Assembly (NCBI GenBank): GCA_907165135.1
Contig: OU015567.1
Span: forward strand, 15,009,001-15,073,000
Reading direction: 5' to 3'
Source of the DNA: Oikopleura dioica
Taxonomy: Eukaryota; Chordata; Appendicularia; Copelata; Oikopleuridae
Length of the DNA stretch: 64,000 nucleotides
In this document: piece by piece, positions 1 to 9,744 of the stretch
How positions within the stretch are numbered: the stretch's first letter is position 1
Layout: every line of letters begins with the position of its first letter
Notes under the pieces: model-generated
The model's database searches: none
What the model saw: the letters and a program-made list of their open reading frames with translations, nothing else
Told to the model about the DNA's origin: nothing
Position numbers and translations under genes: made by a program

Positions 1-29
1 GAGAAGACCTGAACAGTAAAGAAAAGAGG

Positions 30-2062
30 ATGAGAATCATTCGAAGCCTGGTTATGTTCCTAAGTGCAACCTATGGAAGGTAAGCTAAGAAAAGCGAAAG
101 ATCTTATGCCAAAAAGCTTATTCTAAAGATAAGATAGAACGGTTTTTGTCTGTCATATGCCGGTAAGTAGCTTGGAGACCTTCCAAAGCAGCGAACTTAT
201 GTTTAATTCGCGAGGTTCTAATCCGCGAGGCCAACCCTTTGGTCTACGAAAAAAATGACTCAAAGTAACTCTACTGTACATCTTCTAACTGTTTATATTC
301 AGTGATGATTTTGTCAGAAGATTGAATGCGAAGAAGGAGAACCACCTTAAATTTCTGAAAGAGAAGATAAGCGGGATTATTGAATCCGACGAGTCCGTTA
401 CCGATGGTAACAGGTCCCGCATTGATCCCCGAAAATTTCAAGCTATTAATCGTCTTATGGATAGTGACCCGAATATGTTCACTAATAATGAGCTCTCGGA
501 GATGATTTATCAAAGTAAGTTCCATATGGTCTTTAAATGATGAGAACCTGCAGTCTTTAAAATCGTCTAAAGCTGATAGTCTAAAATTTTATAGTCTTAA
601 AAGCTTGTGTTAGAATAAAAGAATCTATGAAGCATCTATTGATGATGCAAAGCCCGAATGAATATTTATTCTTTGAACGTCTGCCGGCAATCTTTTACCA
701 ATTCAGAGACGCCGGTTATGACGTCGAAGAAAATTAACTTATTGTTGAACCCTTCCATGTTTAATGATGACCTTTCAGTCACCGACACTCGAGAAAGAGA
801 GTGGACTATCAAAATGGCTCCCCCGGGAAGAGGGTCGAAAGTGAAGAACATGCAATTCAAGGTCCAAAGCAAGCCAAGCTACGTCAATCCCAAGTGCTCC
901 AAACACTGCAAAATGAACTTCCGCATTCAGTTTAGTGGAAAAACGCCCTCTGGAGAGCACTTCAGACGAAGTGAAGTTATTGAACGAGAGTTGCCCAAGG
1001 TATTTGACGTAGGAAAGCAAATAATATCCTGATTTAAAGGGAGTTCTTGGCTGCCCCACCGATCATTGCCAAGCCTTTACCTCCTTGAACTTCGAAACCG
1101 AGGACCCACTCCCCAAGATCTTCGATGCTTACGACAGTGCCGTTAAGGATCACTCGACTGATTTGAAAATCAAAATCAGTCCATTCGGCGGACGTTTAAA
1201 TGTACATCTACAGGTACCAGCATGATGAAGACTTAATTATTCATTGATGCTTTTGCGGATCAAAAACCTTTTCTATGATTTCGACAGCCTGAAATCAAGG
1301 AAGACTATTTGCTAAGCAAAATTTGCTTTGGCTGTTGATTGACGCCCTGTGTATTTACTTTCGAAAGAGGAAAGTTCAGAGCGTCATGCAATTAGTTGAT
1401 ACTCCCACATTAGTTGATGGGAAATAAACTCAGCCCGCCGCCAATAGTGATTATTGTTAATTATATCGAACTGATTTGATTGTTCTCAAAGATGTGACAA
1501 TATGTTTCGGAGGTGTCGCGGAATTCGCGATAAGATTTTCTGTGACCAACCGATCATTTCTCACGGATAAGTTGTCATGAGACCGAAGAACCGTTTAGCT
1601 GTTAATTTTAAGCCGTTCAATCCCGATAATTCTGTAAATAGCAGTTTAAGGACATCTGGGTCGTCGTCAACTACGAGTCAAAGGGCCATCCTAGCAGACA
1701 CCGTCGAGATACAGCCAAATTTCACGACGACAATAACAGGAACTGCGGCCTTCGTCGTGTTGAAGTTGACTTGGACGAGTGGTATCCTCATCTCAAGAAC
1801 GTTGTCTATTCGCCCAAAAAATTTACGTTTACATTTTGTGAAGGTAGATCTTTCAAATAACTTTCTAAACTGATCCTTTAAAATAGGGTCCTGCGAGGCC
1901 GAGAAACACTACATGGCTCGTAATGGCGATGACCGATTTGACATGTGTTGCCACGCAGTGGAGTCCACCCACTTGGAAATGATGCTCTTCGACTCAAGCG
2001 TTGACGGTTATCGCCACGAGAACTCCCCCTCCATGCTGGCTCAGTCCTGCAAATGCTTATGA
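30..2062 (+). CDS. TGF-beta superfamily ligand, multi-exon
   Basis: Secreted growth factor of the TGF-beta family. Exon 1 (30-79) encodes a hydrophobic signal peptide starting MRIIRSLVMFLS. Its donor (phase 2) joins in frame to exon 2 (303-514), which carries a propeptide helix of LNAKKENHLKFLKEKI type. Middle exons (about 595-1300) continue the propeptide; their borders are approximate and one donor (near 698) is weak. A furin-like RHRR site lies at 1696-1707. The mature domain then shows NCGLRRVEVD, an FCEG/SC pair split by a 43-nt intron (1844-1886), MCC and a terminal CKC. Seven cysteines fit the cystine knot plus the inter-chain cysteine. The residue after CC is not the usual V/P, so the ligand is divergent and I cannot assign it to BMP, GDF or TGF-beta proper. 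The stop TGA overlaps an AATAAA signal (2062-2067). The region 1310-1640 holds at least one further propeptide exon whose ends I could not fix. Confidence 0.85.
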
Positions 2063-2449
2063 ATAAACCCGCACCCGTCCCTATTTTCATAACGACCTTT
2101 TTATCATCTCATCCTTTTTCTTCGTGAGCCATAAATCAAATGCGCGACTCTGACAAGCAAACACCTTCGGCCAAAGTGAAACTTCAGCCCTTTCAAAAGT
2201 CACATAAAAAATGATCAAAACCCGAAATGAAAAGAAACAAAAATCTGCTTCGCGCTTCGACCTAAAAGCTTCCCATCCTCGCCCAGACACTCTAGATGGG
2301 ATTAAGAACAAACGCGTAGAAAATGCAAAACACTTGCTGCTGCAATCATTTTCTTCAAACCCGTAAACCTGAAACTTGATAATTGTCGACAGATCTTACG
2401 AAGAAAAGTCTTTTCTTCATAAGATGCATCGATCATTAATGATGGTTCT
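2063..2449. other. Intergenic, no gene seen
   Basis: AT-rich spacer after the TGF-beta ligand. Short open frames on the minus strand (1878-2311) are antisense or chance; none has a family signature. Confidence 0.5.
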
Positions 2450-2740
2450 TTCGGAAATATGCGATTAGAATTGGTACAGGAGCGATTCTTCTATAATTTG
2501 GCTAGAATCGGTATGATACCCTAACCCTAAAGCCTAACCCAGGAGACTATGCCCCTCGGCAACCCCATCCCCCAAAAGCCAAACCCAGGGGCTAACCCTA
2601 CCCCCGGGACCCCCAGTAGGTACTCTCAGCCCCCTAACTCTAATACCTAACCGAGAAAAGGTTTCGTATCGTACCAATTCTAGCTTTATTGTAGAAGAAT
2701 TGGTCCTGTACCAATTCTAATTGTAACATTCCGTTCTTTC
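2450..2740. mobile_element. MITE-like inverted-repeat element with a CCCTAA-rich core
   Basis: About 60-bp imperfect terminal inverted repeats. The left arm has TTAGAATTGGTACAGGA near 2465 and the right arm is its complement, TCCTGTACCAATTCTAA, near 2700. The core (about 2519-2650) is rich in degenerate CCCTAACCC and CCCC runs. No clear target duplication was found, and no coding capacity. Confidence 0.6.
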
Positions 2741-3777
2741 AAATAAAAAAAAATCGAAAATTAAACGAACTCAAGAATCAGGCGCCAAATTCATCAAAAA
2801 AGAACCATATTCACCAGGGTCCCTACCGGTTATTTTCCCGCATGCCCACTATCTCGAAAATCCCCTAAATGAAACGAAAGACTGAATTTCAATTTTGGCT
2901 GATTGCGTTTGCTCTTTACTAGTCTGTCAAAATTTCCCCTTATTGAGCCTGTATGGTAGTAGTTCATCATCATTCGCCCGCTGTGCTTAGAAGGAATCTC
3001 TATTATAAATTTTATAATTTATCATCATGGGTGTAACACTAATCCGATGCGCTTGCATTTAACACTTTTCGTAAAAAAAACTTTGCTTTAGTCCACAAAA
3101 ACATTTTCTATAAAATGGGCACAACTCACAAACAACTGTAACTGTAAACTGATCGTCCTTATATTTCAGCATAAACTGATCTTCTGATACTGTATTTCCG
3201 TTCTAAAAGTTCTATCCGAAAAGATCGTAATCAAAATTTCAAGTTCGTCTTTTTTCGACTTCTGTATTTATCAAGATTTTCAATCACAAAATTAGTAGAA
3301 ACGTAATCTGACCCGATGTCACTGAAAACTATCCGTAGAGACAATTTGCTGCTTGTTCATTTATATTTATTATTTCTACTTTGGTTGCGTTAGAAATTTA
3401 CTTTTTGCTTTATTCATTTGTTGAAGTTGTGACCATATCATGTCCACACACATCTAAGAAGAAATAAAAGACAAAATCCTCAAAATCCTCACGAGTTCAC
3501 TGGCAAGTGATAATGCAGTAGATTACTGTATGATGCAGGCTGGAAAAAGAGTCAACACAGAATATGCTGCCTTCTTTAGTGCTTGATTGATAGTGATAAG
3601 CTATTTTCTACCAAATGCACCTTGCTAATCAGAATAGTTTTAGCAAATCGTCCATCACTAGGAGTTTACACTTGATACTCGCCCTGACCAGATTGCTTGT
3701 GAACGAGCAAGTTAATTTCAAAAGGACTAGAATACGTTCGATCGGACACAGACTGGTACTGTCCGCCATTATTTGTA
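2741..3777. other. Intergenic, no gene seen
   Basis: About 1 kb of AT-rich sequence without a credible open frame, RNA gene or repeat that I can recognise. Confidence 0.4.
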
Positions 3778-4262
3778 TTGAATAAATTTAAAATTCATGC
3801 ATTTTTTTGCACAATTAAGGGGGTAGATATCAAGAATCGTATTTTCTGTCAGTGTTTTCTCAAATTTTTAACATACTGACCCCCTTATTTTTTATGCTCA
3901 AAATTTATTTCAGAGAATTTTCTATTTCCTATCGAAGCCAAAAAATTAGATTTCTTGAGCTTTCGAGGTGCTGCAATGCAAATTGTGCAGCTTCGATTGT
4001 CGTCAAAATGACCATTTTAGGAAAGTTAGCAATTTTTGACGAAAAATTTTGCTAAAATTTTTTTTGAAATTCGAAATTTCAGCTTCCATAGGCAATAGAG
4101 AAAGGTCTAAAGTTTTTGTTTCCAAAGTTAAATAAGGGTGTCACTATTTTAACTTTGGGAAAAAAATTCTGACGGAGAATCCCAATTCTTGATATCTACC
4201 TCCTTAATTCTATCGTGAAAATCTGAAAAAAAAAATGCAGTAAAATGAGTTTTATTTATGAT
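3778..4262. mobile_element. MITE-like inverted-repeat element, about 485 bp
   Basis: Imperfect inverted repeats: AATTAAGGGGGTAGATATC near 3814 on the left is matched by GATATCTACCTCCTTAATT near 4190 on the right. An outer ATGCATTTTTTT / AAAAAAAATGCA pair lies beyond. The open frame at 3852-4055 inside is probably chance. No target duplication was resolved. Confidence 0.6.
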
Positions 4263-4620
4263 GCTCCTGTTCTTCTCTGCCTTATCACTGAGATGAATGT
4301 TTTCTTGATTTATTATTCCCGGTTACAGATGAAAGAAGAAACTTATGGGTGACAGGCTGTCACTGACAGCAAAAATTTCCACCGGTGAAAATTAGCCTAA
4401 TTTTCATGGCCTGGGCAATCTTCGAAGTTCATTTTGGGCATTCCTTAGCTGTGTCTCGATTCTTTTTTCAAGGATAATTTTAATCTCGTCAGAAAATGTT
4501 CGTTGAAATTGATAATCCTTTCCTTTCTCTCATTCCAGTCAAGTATACAAACCTTCGTTCGTCCTCCGATTCAGCAACTATTTTTTTATAATTTCATTGA
4601 ACAATAGGCTCTATGACTAG

Positions 4621-5294
4621 TTATTCACCGTTTCTATAAGCTTGACGGGCTTCATCATAAACTCTGTGTTCCTCTGGCATTTGTTCTCTCAACATCTGCG
4701 CGAGATGGCGTGCTTTCTGTCGGTCAAGCAATTCTCTGGCTAAAAAAATTATATTTATTGAGATGGTTCGAGGTAAAATTACCTTCGTCAACAGCTCTAC
4801 GCAATCGCCTTTTTCTTGCGACATGTGGCTCCAGAGCTCTCAACAACACGGCCGTGTTCCCACGATAACCTAGTTGCTGCTGTCAAAAATTTTATGAATA
4901 ATAATCAGGAATTATGTTTGAAAATAAATCGCTTGAAAAAGTGGAAAATTCGACAACTTTTTCCTAGAAAGGTTTGTATTCTATTTTCCAGATAGCGGCG
5001 CCTAGAAAAATAAAATTTTTACATAAAAATTTTACATAATGCACACCTTTGTCGATTGCTGTCATCTTCATCGGCGACTGAATTGTCCTCCAAAACATTA
5101 TCGTTAGTGTCAAGGAATTCCGCTTTTTGCTCCGCAGGCAAAGCATTGTAGAACTCGGCAATGGCGCTTTCGTCGTCAAAGCGAACGCCGATTTCGGTGT
5201 AGTCATCCTCCACCTGGTCGTCAACCTGGAAAATCTCCTTCAGCTTCCGTTTCTGATCGGCAGTGAGATTTTCGTAGGAAAGGTTTGTCTCCAT
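4621..5294 (-). CDS. Unrecognised small protein, 3-4 exons
   Basis: I do not recognise this family. The start at 5294 (METNLSYENL) directly follows a poly-T tract ending TTTTAAG, a good spliced-leader acceptor. The first exon encodes an acidic region (VDDQVEDDYTEIGVRFDDES, then a DEDDS stretch). A probable small exon near 4950-5000 reads RRYLENRIQTFL. Then come exons with QQLGYRGNTAVLLRALEPH and a basic RKRRLRR patch. The last exon (4621-4740) reads RELLDRQKARHLAQMLREQM and ends AYRNGE. A 44-nt GT-AG intron separates the last two exons in frame; the exon-2 borders are uncertain. The N-terminus looks acidic and the C-terminus a charged helix, but no function can be inferred. Confidence 0.5.
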
Positions 5295-5329
5295 CTTAAA
5301 ATCTTTTTTTTTTTCTTGACGAAGCTTTG

Positions 5330-5850
5330 ACGGTTGCTTATAAGGGCTCAATTTACCGAAGTCTTCTTCCTGTCCAAAATTAAAAGAAAATAAATGAGTC
5401 GATTTTTTAAATGAACTGTCTATTTTTTCAATCGACTGTGTATTTTGTATATTTGAATTCCAAAAATTGGTATTCGAATACCAAAAAATAATGTACACAA
5501 ATCGAGCGACGCCGAAAAAATCGGCCCCCAAGAGTGAAAACCGCGCCCCTACTAAGCCACTCTTTTAATTAGACTCTTAATTTAAGAGTCTCTATTTTAT
5601 CAGTGGAAAATTATCTCATCTAATGGTGCCTAACCTCGGGGCTCCGCCCTTACCTTCAGTAACCCTTACTTACCCTTGCCTACGGCTTTGGCGGTTGCTT
5701 AAAAGGGCTAAATTTAGTCTTCCTTCCTAAGTCTTCTTCCTGTCCACGATTAAAAAGAAAATAAATAAGTCGATTTTTTAAATGAACTGTCTTTTTTTCA
5801 ATCGACTGTATATTTTTTCAATCTACTGTCTATTTTTTAATATTTAAATA
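5330..5850. repeat. Direct duplication of an about 130-bp AT-rich segment
   Basis: Positions 5330-5460 and about 5688-5850 share GGTTGCTT, AAGGGCT, AAGTCTTCTTCCTGTCC, AAGAAAATAAAT and GTCGATTTTTTAAATGAACTG in the same order with small differences. A palindrome with 10-bp arms (AGACTCTTAA, one T, TTAAGAGTCT) lies between the copies at 5571-5591. There is no coding content in this stretch upstream of the LRRC74-like gene. Confidence 0.6.
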
Positions 5851-6047
5851 ATTTCAGATCATCTGAAACCGTCTATTAGACGATGAAGTCAACCAAGCCA
5901 TCTCACAAAACATTCCCAGCCTGATAGCTTTAAAAGAGATCGGATATGAAATAAGCATGCAGGGATTCAAGAGAGCCCGTTTCCATGGTGATTTCATTCA
6001 ATATCTTCGTTGAAAGTGATCGAACATTTCTGTCGAGCGCTTGAAAA

Positions 6048-7968
6048 ATGGTTGAAGCAGTGGGAATAGAGAGAAGTGATACGAACATCACAACCAGATC
6101 AAGGCAGAGTGCAAGATCAGGAAGATCATCAAAGTTTTCTAAGGTTTGTTTCTTTGCCTCGCCAAATATTAATTGATTCCAGTACACAAAAGCTTCAGAA
6201 GCTGATGATAATGCTCCCAAAAGACCCCAGTGGGACTATGATACAGGATAGTTTCATAACCTTTTCTTCGTATTTTGAAACAAAGCACTTGGTTATCCTG
6301 ATTTGAAGACATAGAAGACGAAAAAAGCGACTCAGTAAATGAGTACGACAGCAGTTCAAGTGCTCGGCGGCTTTACCAAAATGCATGCAGAATGTACGGA
6401 ACAATTCCAGTGTCTTATTTCTTGAGGCACAATGAAGACGCAGAGTTAAAACTCGACTATCATCAAATTGGCCCTCTTGGAGCAAGAGCGATCGCTGTTG
6501 CTTTGACTTGTAATACGAAGATTCTCTCTTTCTCCGTCAGAGACAACGGAATCGGATCAGAAGGCGCTCTTGCAATGGCTGAAATGCTAACAGAAAACAA
6601 CTACATACAGTCTCTCGATCTTTCCGAAAATGACATCGGCAAACTCGGTTCAGATGCAATCTTCCTCATGCTCGATTCGAGCAGCTCGAAGAAAATACGA
6701 CTCTTGAAGACGTTATTCTAGAAAAGTGCTATTTAGGCAATGATGCTATCCAAGGAATGAGCAAGGCTCTTGCTGACAGCCAGAAACTCACGACGTTGAA
6801 TCTATCGGGAAACCAATTTAGTGACGGAAAGGCACTTGGTCAGGTCGTTGCTGAGAACGCCTCCTTGAAAAGCATAAACCTCAGGTTCGAGTTCGGATGA
6901 GTTATGTCGTCAATAACCTCATTCAGTTGGAATCAGTTCGTGAATCCGGCCATTTTGGATACTCTTGCTGAAAATGTCGCCCTCACAAGAATCGATCTAA
7001 GCTACAACGGACTCACCGATGCCGGCGTCAAGAGTCTAATCAACTTCCTTACCAAAAATAATGTCGTCGAACAGCTTGATCTTAGTTGTAACAGACTCGG
7101 TCCCAATTCTGCGATCGCAATTGCAGAGGGACTCAAGACAAACACTACTTTGAAGGAGCTCTCGTTGAAACGCAACCCTTGGTTGGCTCCGGGATGCTTG
7201 ATCATCGCAAAATCGATCGTCGCGAATCTGGAACTTGATTTGGAATTGCTCGATTTTTCAGGTGAACATAAACAAGCAATTAGTTTTCTTATTAATTTAA
7301 GATATCTCGGTGTGCAAAGAGTTCAACGAGCTGAATTTGAAAGAAGTCAGGCCAAACATGAAGGTAATCATTGGAGGAACTTTCGTCGAGCGAAAGAAGA
7401 AAAAGCCAAAGATGGACCCGATGACAATGCTCAAAACGTACATGGAGCAGCAGAATCTGAGGTAAAATCTAATAGAAAAATATGTCAAATAATTTGACGA
7501 AATAAAGGCTCGTCGATTTCTTCAACAAATTGGATACAGACGGAAGCATGAGCCTTAGTCGTGAGGAGTTCAAGGTGCAGTTCAATCGGTTATCCGTTGC
7601 TTTAGCGAGATTTTAGAGTGGAATCCAAATGGCAGGAATCCCGATGACTGAGAATGAGATTGAGCTTCTTCTCGACGTTCTTGATAAAGACGGTGACAAT
7701 GAGATTAACTACAGGTATTGCGCGTGGCGATTGAACAAAAACTAACAACTCATAAAATAGTTTCGCAAAAGAAAAACTCAAAATGACCATCTAACAACTC
7801 AACAATCGACTAACAAAAGTGTCCAACTAAAAATGACAGTCCCAGCTAAACAATTCTTCAACTATATTTTTCCACAGTGAGCTTATCATCGGATCGCTGG
7901 AGCATAAAGCCGCACAGAAAATTGCATCTGCCTTTGTGCGTCCTGATTCTGACGACAGTCTTGTATAA
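6048..7968 (+). CDS. LRRC74-like leucine-rich repeat and EF-hand protein (reading frame interrupted at 6674-6687)
   Basis: The first ATG (6048, MVEAVGIERSD) opens exon 1 (6048-6143). Exon 2 is 6183-6246, and exon 3 begins at 6309 after an apparent GATAGT...GAAG intron that keeps the frame. The exon 3 motif YGTIPVSYFLRHNE matches the LRRC74A/B family start. It is followed by ribonuclease-inhibitor-type repeats of 28 residues (LDLSENDIG, LNLSGNQFS, IDLSYNGLT, LDLSCNRLG). The C-terminus has two EF-hand loops (DTDGSMSLSREE and DKDGDNEINY). The frame is lost at 6674-6687, where 14 extra bases sit. Removing them restores an exact 28-residue repeat. All other exons stay open, so this is either a recent lesion, a polymorphism or an assembly error. 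Two acceptors exist for the last exon (7764 gives an early stop; 7878 gives ELIIGSLEHKAAQ). Confidence 0.85.
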
Positions 7969-8083
7969 ATACAAAATACACCAAACATGTAAATTCAAAT
8001 CGACATTCAAATTGTACATATTTTTCGAGTGAAAATACATGTCTCTCGTTTATATTTCAGTTTGAAGGTTTCAGTGTTGTTGA

Positions 8084-8523
8084 CAGGGCGGTCTAATTTG
8101 CATTCTTGTAAATAATCTCGAAAATTTGCGAGATTAATCTTCTTTGGAAAAAGATTCTGAGACTAGTCAAGACTGGACTAGTTTCGAGATTAATCTTTTT
8201 AGCGAGGGTCGCGTGGCTCGGGGGAAAAATTTGGGTGGCGCTGGCGAGCTGTGAGCAGTGCGAGGCGGCGCGGATAAAATTTCAAGCTGCGCTCCAAGCA
8301 TGTTTGAGTTTCATTTTTCTCTCGCGCCGTCGGCCATTGGTCCACCAATCACAGCGCGCGTTTCAAGATTATTTGAAATAATTTCGGAACTATTTCGAAA
8401 ATTTCCCGAATTAATCTTTTTTATTCAAACAGACTAATCTCGCGTCGAGATTAATCTTATAAGAATAAATAAATAGTCTTCGGAAAAAAGACTATTTACA
8501 AGAATGCAAATTAGACCGCCCTG
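8084..8523. mobile_element. hAT-type MITE, 440 bp, with perfect 8-bp target duplication
   Basis: Perfect inverted repeats of about 31 bp begin CAGGGCGGTCTAATTTG at 8084 and mirror at 8523. The element is flanked by GTTGTTGA at 8076-8083 and again at 8524-8531. The interior is AT-rich with secondary palindromes and has no transposase frame. It sits between the convergent LRRC74-like and DCUN1D genes. The 8-bp duplication and the CAGGG end are typical of hAT elements. Confidence 0.92.
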
Positions 8524-8563
8524 GTTGTTGAACTGAAGAATGGTTTTCTTTTGGTCAAGTTTT

Positions 8564-9619
8564 TCAGAGCATCAGCTTCGGTTTTGCCCACTCGACGAAT
8601 TCGTCGATCAGAATCGGCCATGCGCCCTCTTCGTCGTAGTTCGACATGGACCTGTCGATTTGGATGGAGAAATCAAGGAGGAGGGACCAGGTGTCTTTTG
8701 TGATTGCTCGTTTGTGATTTTCCTGAAGCAAAATAATTGCAAAAAGCTCTCAGAGAAGATATGCTTACTCGAACAAATTGCAGCCAAAGATCAAGATGGG
8801 TGAAACGGTTTTTGAGGACTATTTCCCAGTACGCCAGTGCAATGTCGACCTCGAGTGACTTTTGCCCTTCGTTTTTGCCGTACTGGAAAGTGTAGAGATA
8901 GAAGTCTTTGTACAAGCGTGGATTGTCCAGTTCCTAAAAGAGTAAGAACGAGAAGTAAACGCCTCTTGTACCTGCTCTAGTTTGATCAGCACTTTTTTGA
9001 GTTTCTTGACATCGTCGACGCGTAAACTCTCCATGCCTTCGCAAAACTCTTTCTGTGAAAACTCACACTGCGTTGCCGCCCTTAGTCGCCAACAGAGAAC
9101 GAGGACTGTGATAGAACACTGAATTCGAGTTCTAAAACTTTGTTCCTTTCCTTCCACTTACAGGGTCTAGTTCAAGATCGTTGCAGAGTTTTTCGACGCC
9201 GTCGAGGCCAATTTTTGAGGGATCGCTTGGATCTGAAAAAATCATCGAGAACGAAGAAAGAATTCTTGACTACCTTTGTACTGGTCGTATAGTGCTTTGA
9301 TTTTCTTGTTGTCTGCACCTGATGAAGAAGATGACCTCGAGGATGATGAAGAACCCGGTTGATGATAGGCAGCTGGATTTGAGAAGTATTGATCTGAGAT
9401 TTCTCGTTGATTCAAATGTTATAATAAAACGGATGAACTTACCTAAGGCGAGTTCAAGCCGCCAGTTGTGTTTCGTTAGGCAGTAGATACATGTTTTCTC
9501 GTTTGCCTAAAATTCATGATTTAACTGCTCTACTGCTAATATCGAATAATTACTTGTGTGAAGCTCTGAAGTTGTCGCACAAGTTCTCTTTCGCGCGATC
9601 GCAATTTCTTGCCGTCCAT
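8564..9619 (-). CDS. DCUN1D: DCN1-like protein (cullin neddylation co-E3)
   Basis: Promotes NEDD8 transfer to cullins with UBC12 and RBX1. The start at 9619 ([14 protein letters not shown]) follows a TCGCAG acceptor. The N-terminal UBA-like region reads [21 protein letters not shown] serine-rich linker follows (about 9320-9345), and then the PONY domain: [60 protein letters not shown] and the C-terminal [16 protein letters not shown] block. That last block carries the residues that bind the cullin WHB domain in the family. Short introns interrupt it. The length is close to DCUN1D1/2; I cannot say which paralogue. Confidence 0.92.
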
Positions 9620-9744
9620 TCTGCGAGTGAATATTTATTTTCGACCTTCGTATCATAATATATTTAGAATATATAATACAGAAAGATCAGAATCGGGAGA
9701 AGAATATTTACACGAAAGAATAGTAAAGTGGCAGTTAGTTGAGA

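Noticed and set aside
3852-4055. 67-aa plus ORF within the 3778-4262 element
   Set aside because: AT-rich, no motif, and the element is too small to be autonomous.
6674-6687. A 14-nt micro-intron in the LRRC74-like gene
   Set aside because: Far below any spliceable length and lacks splice sites; an insertion or footprint explains it better.
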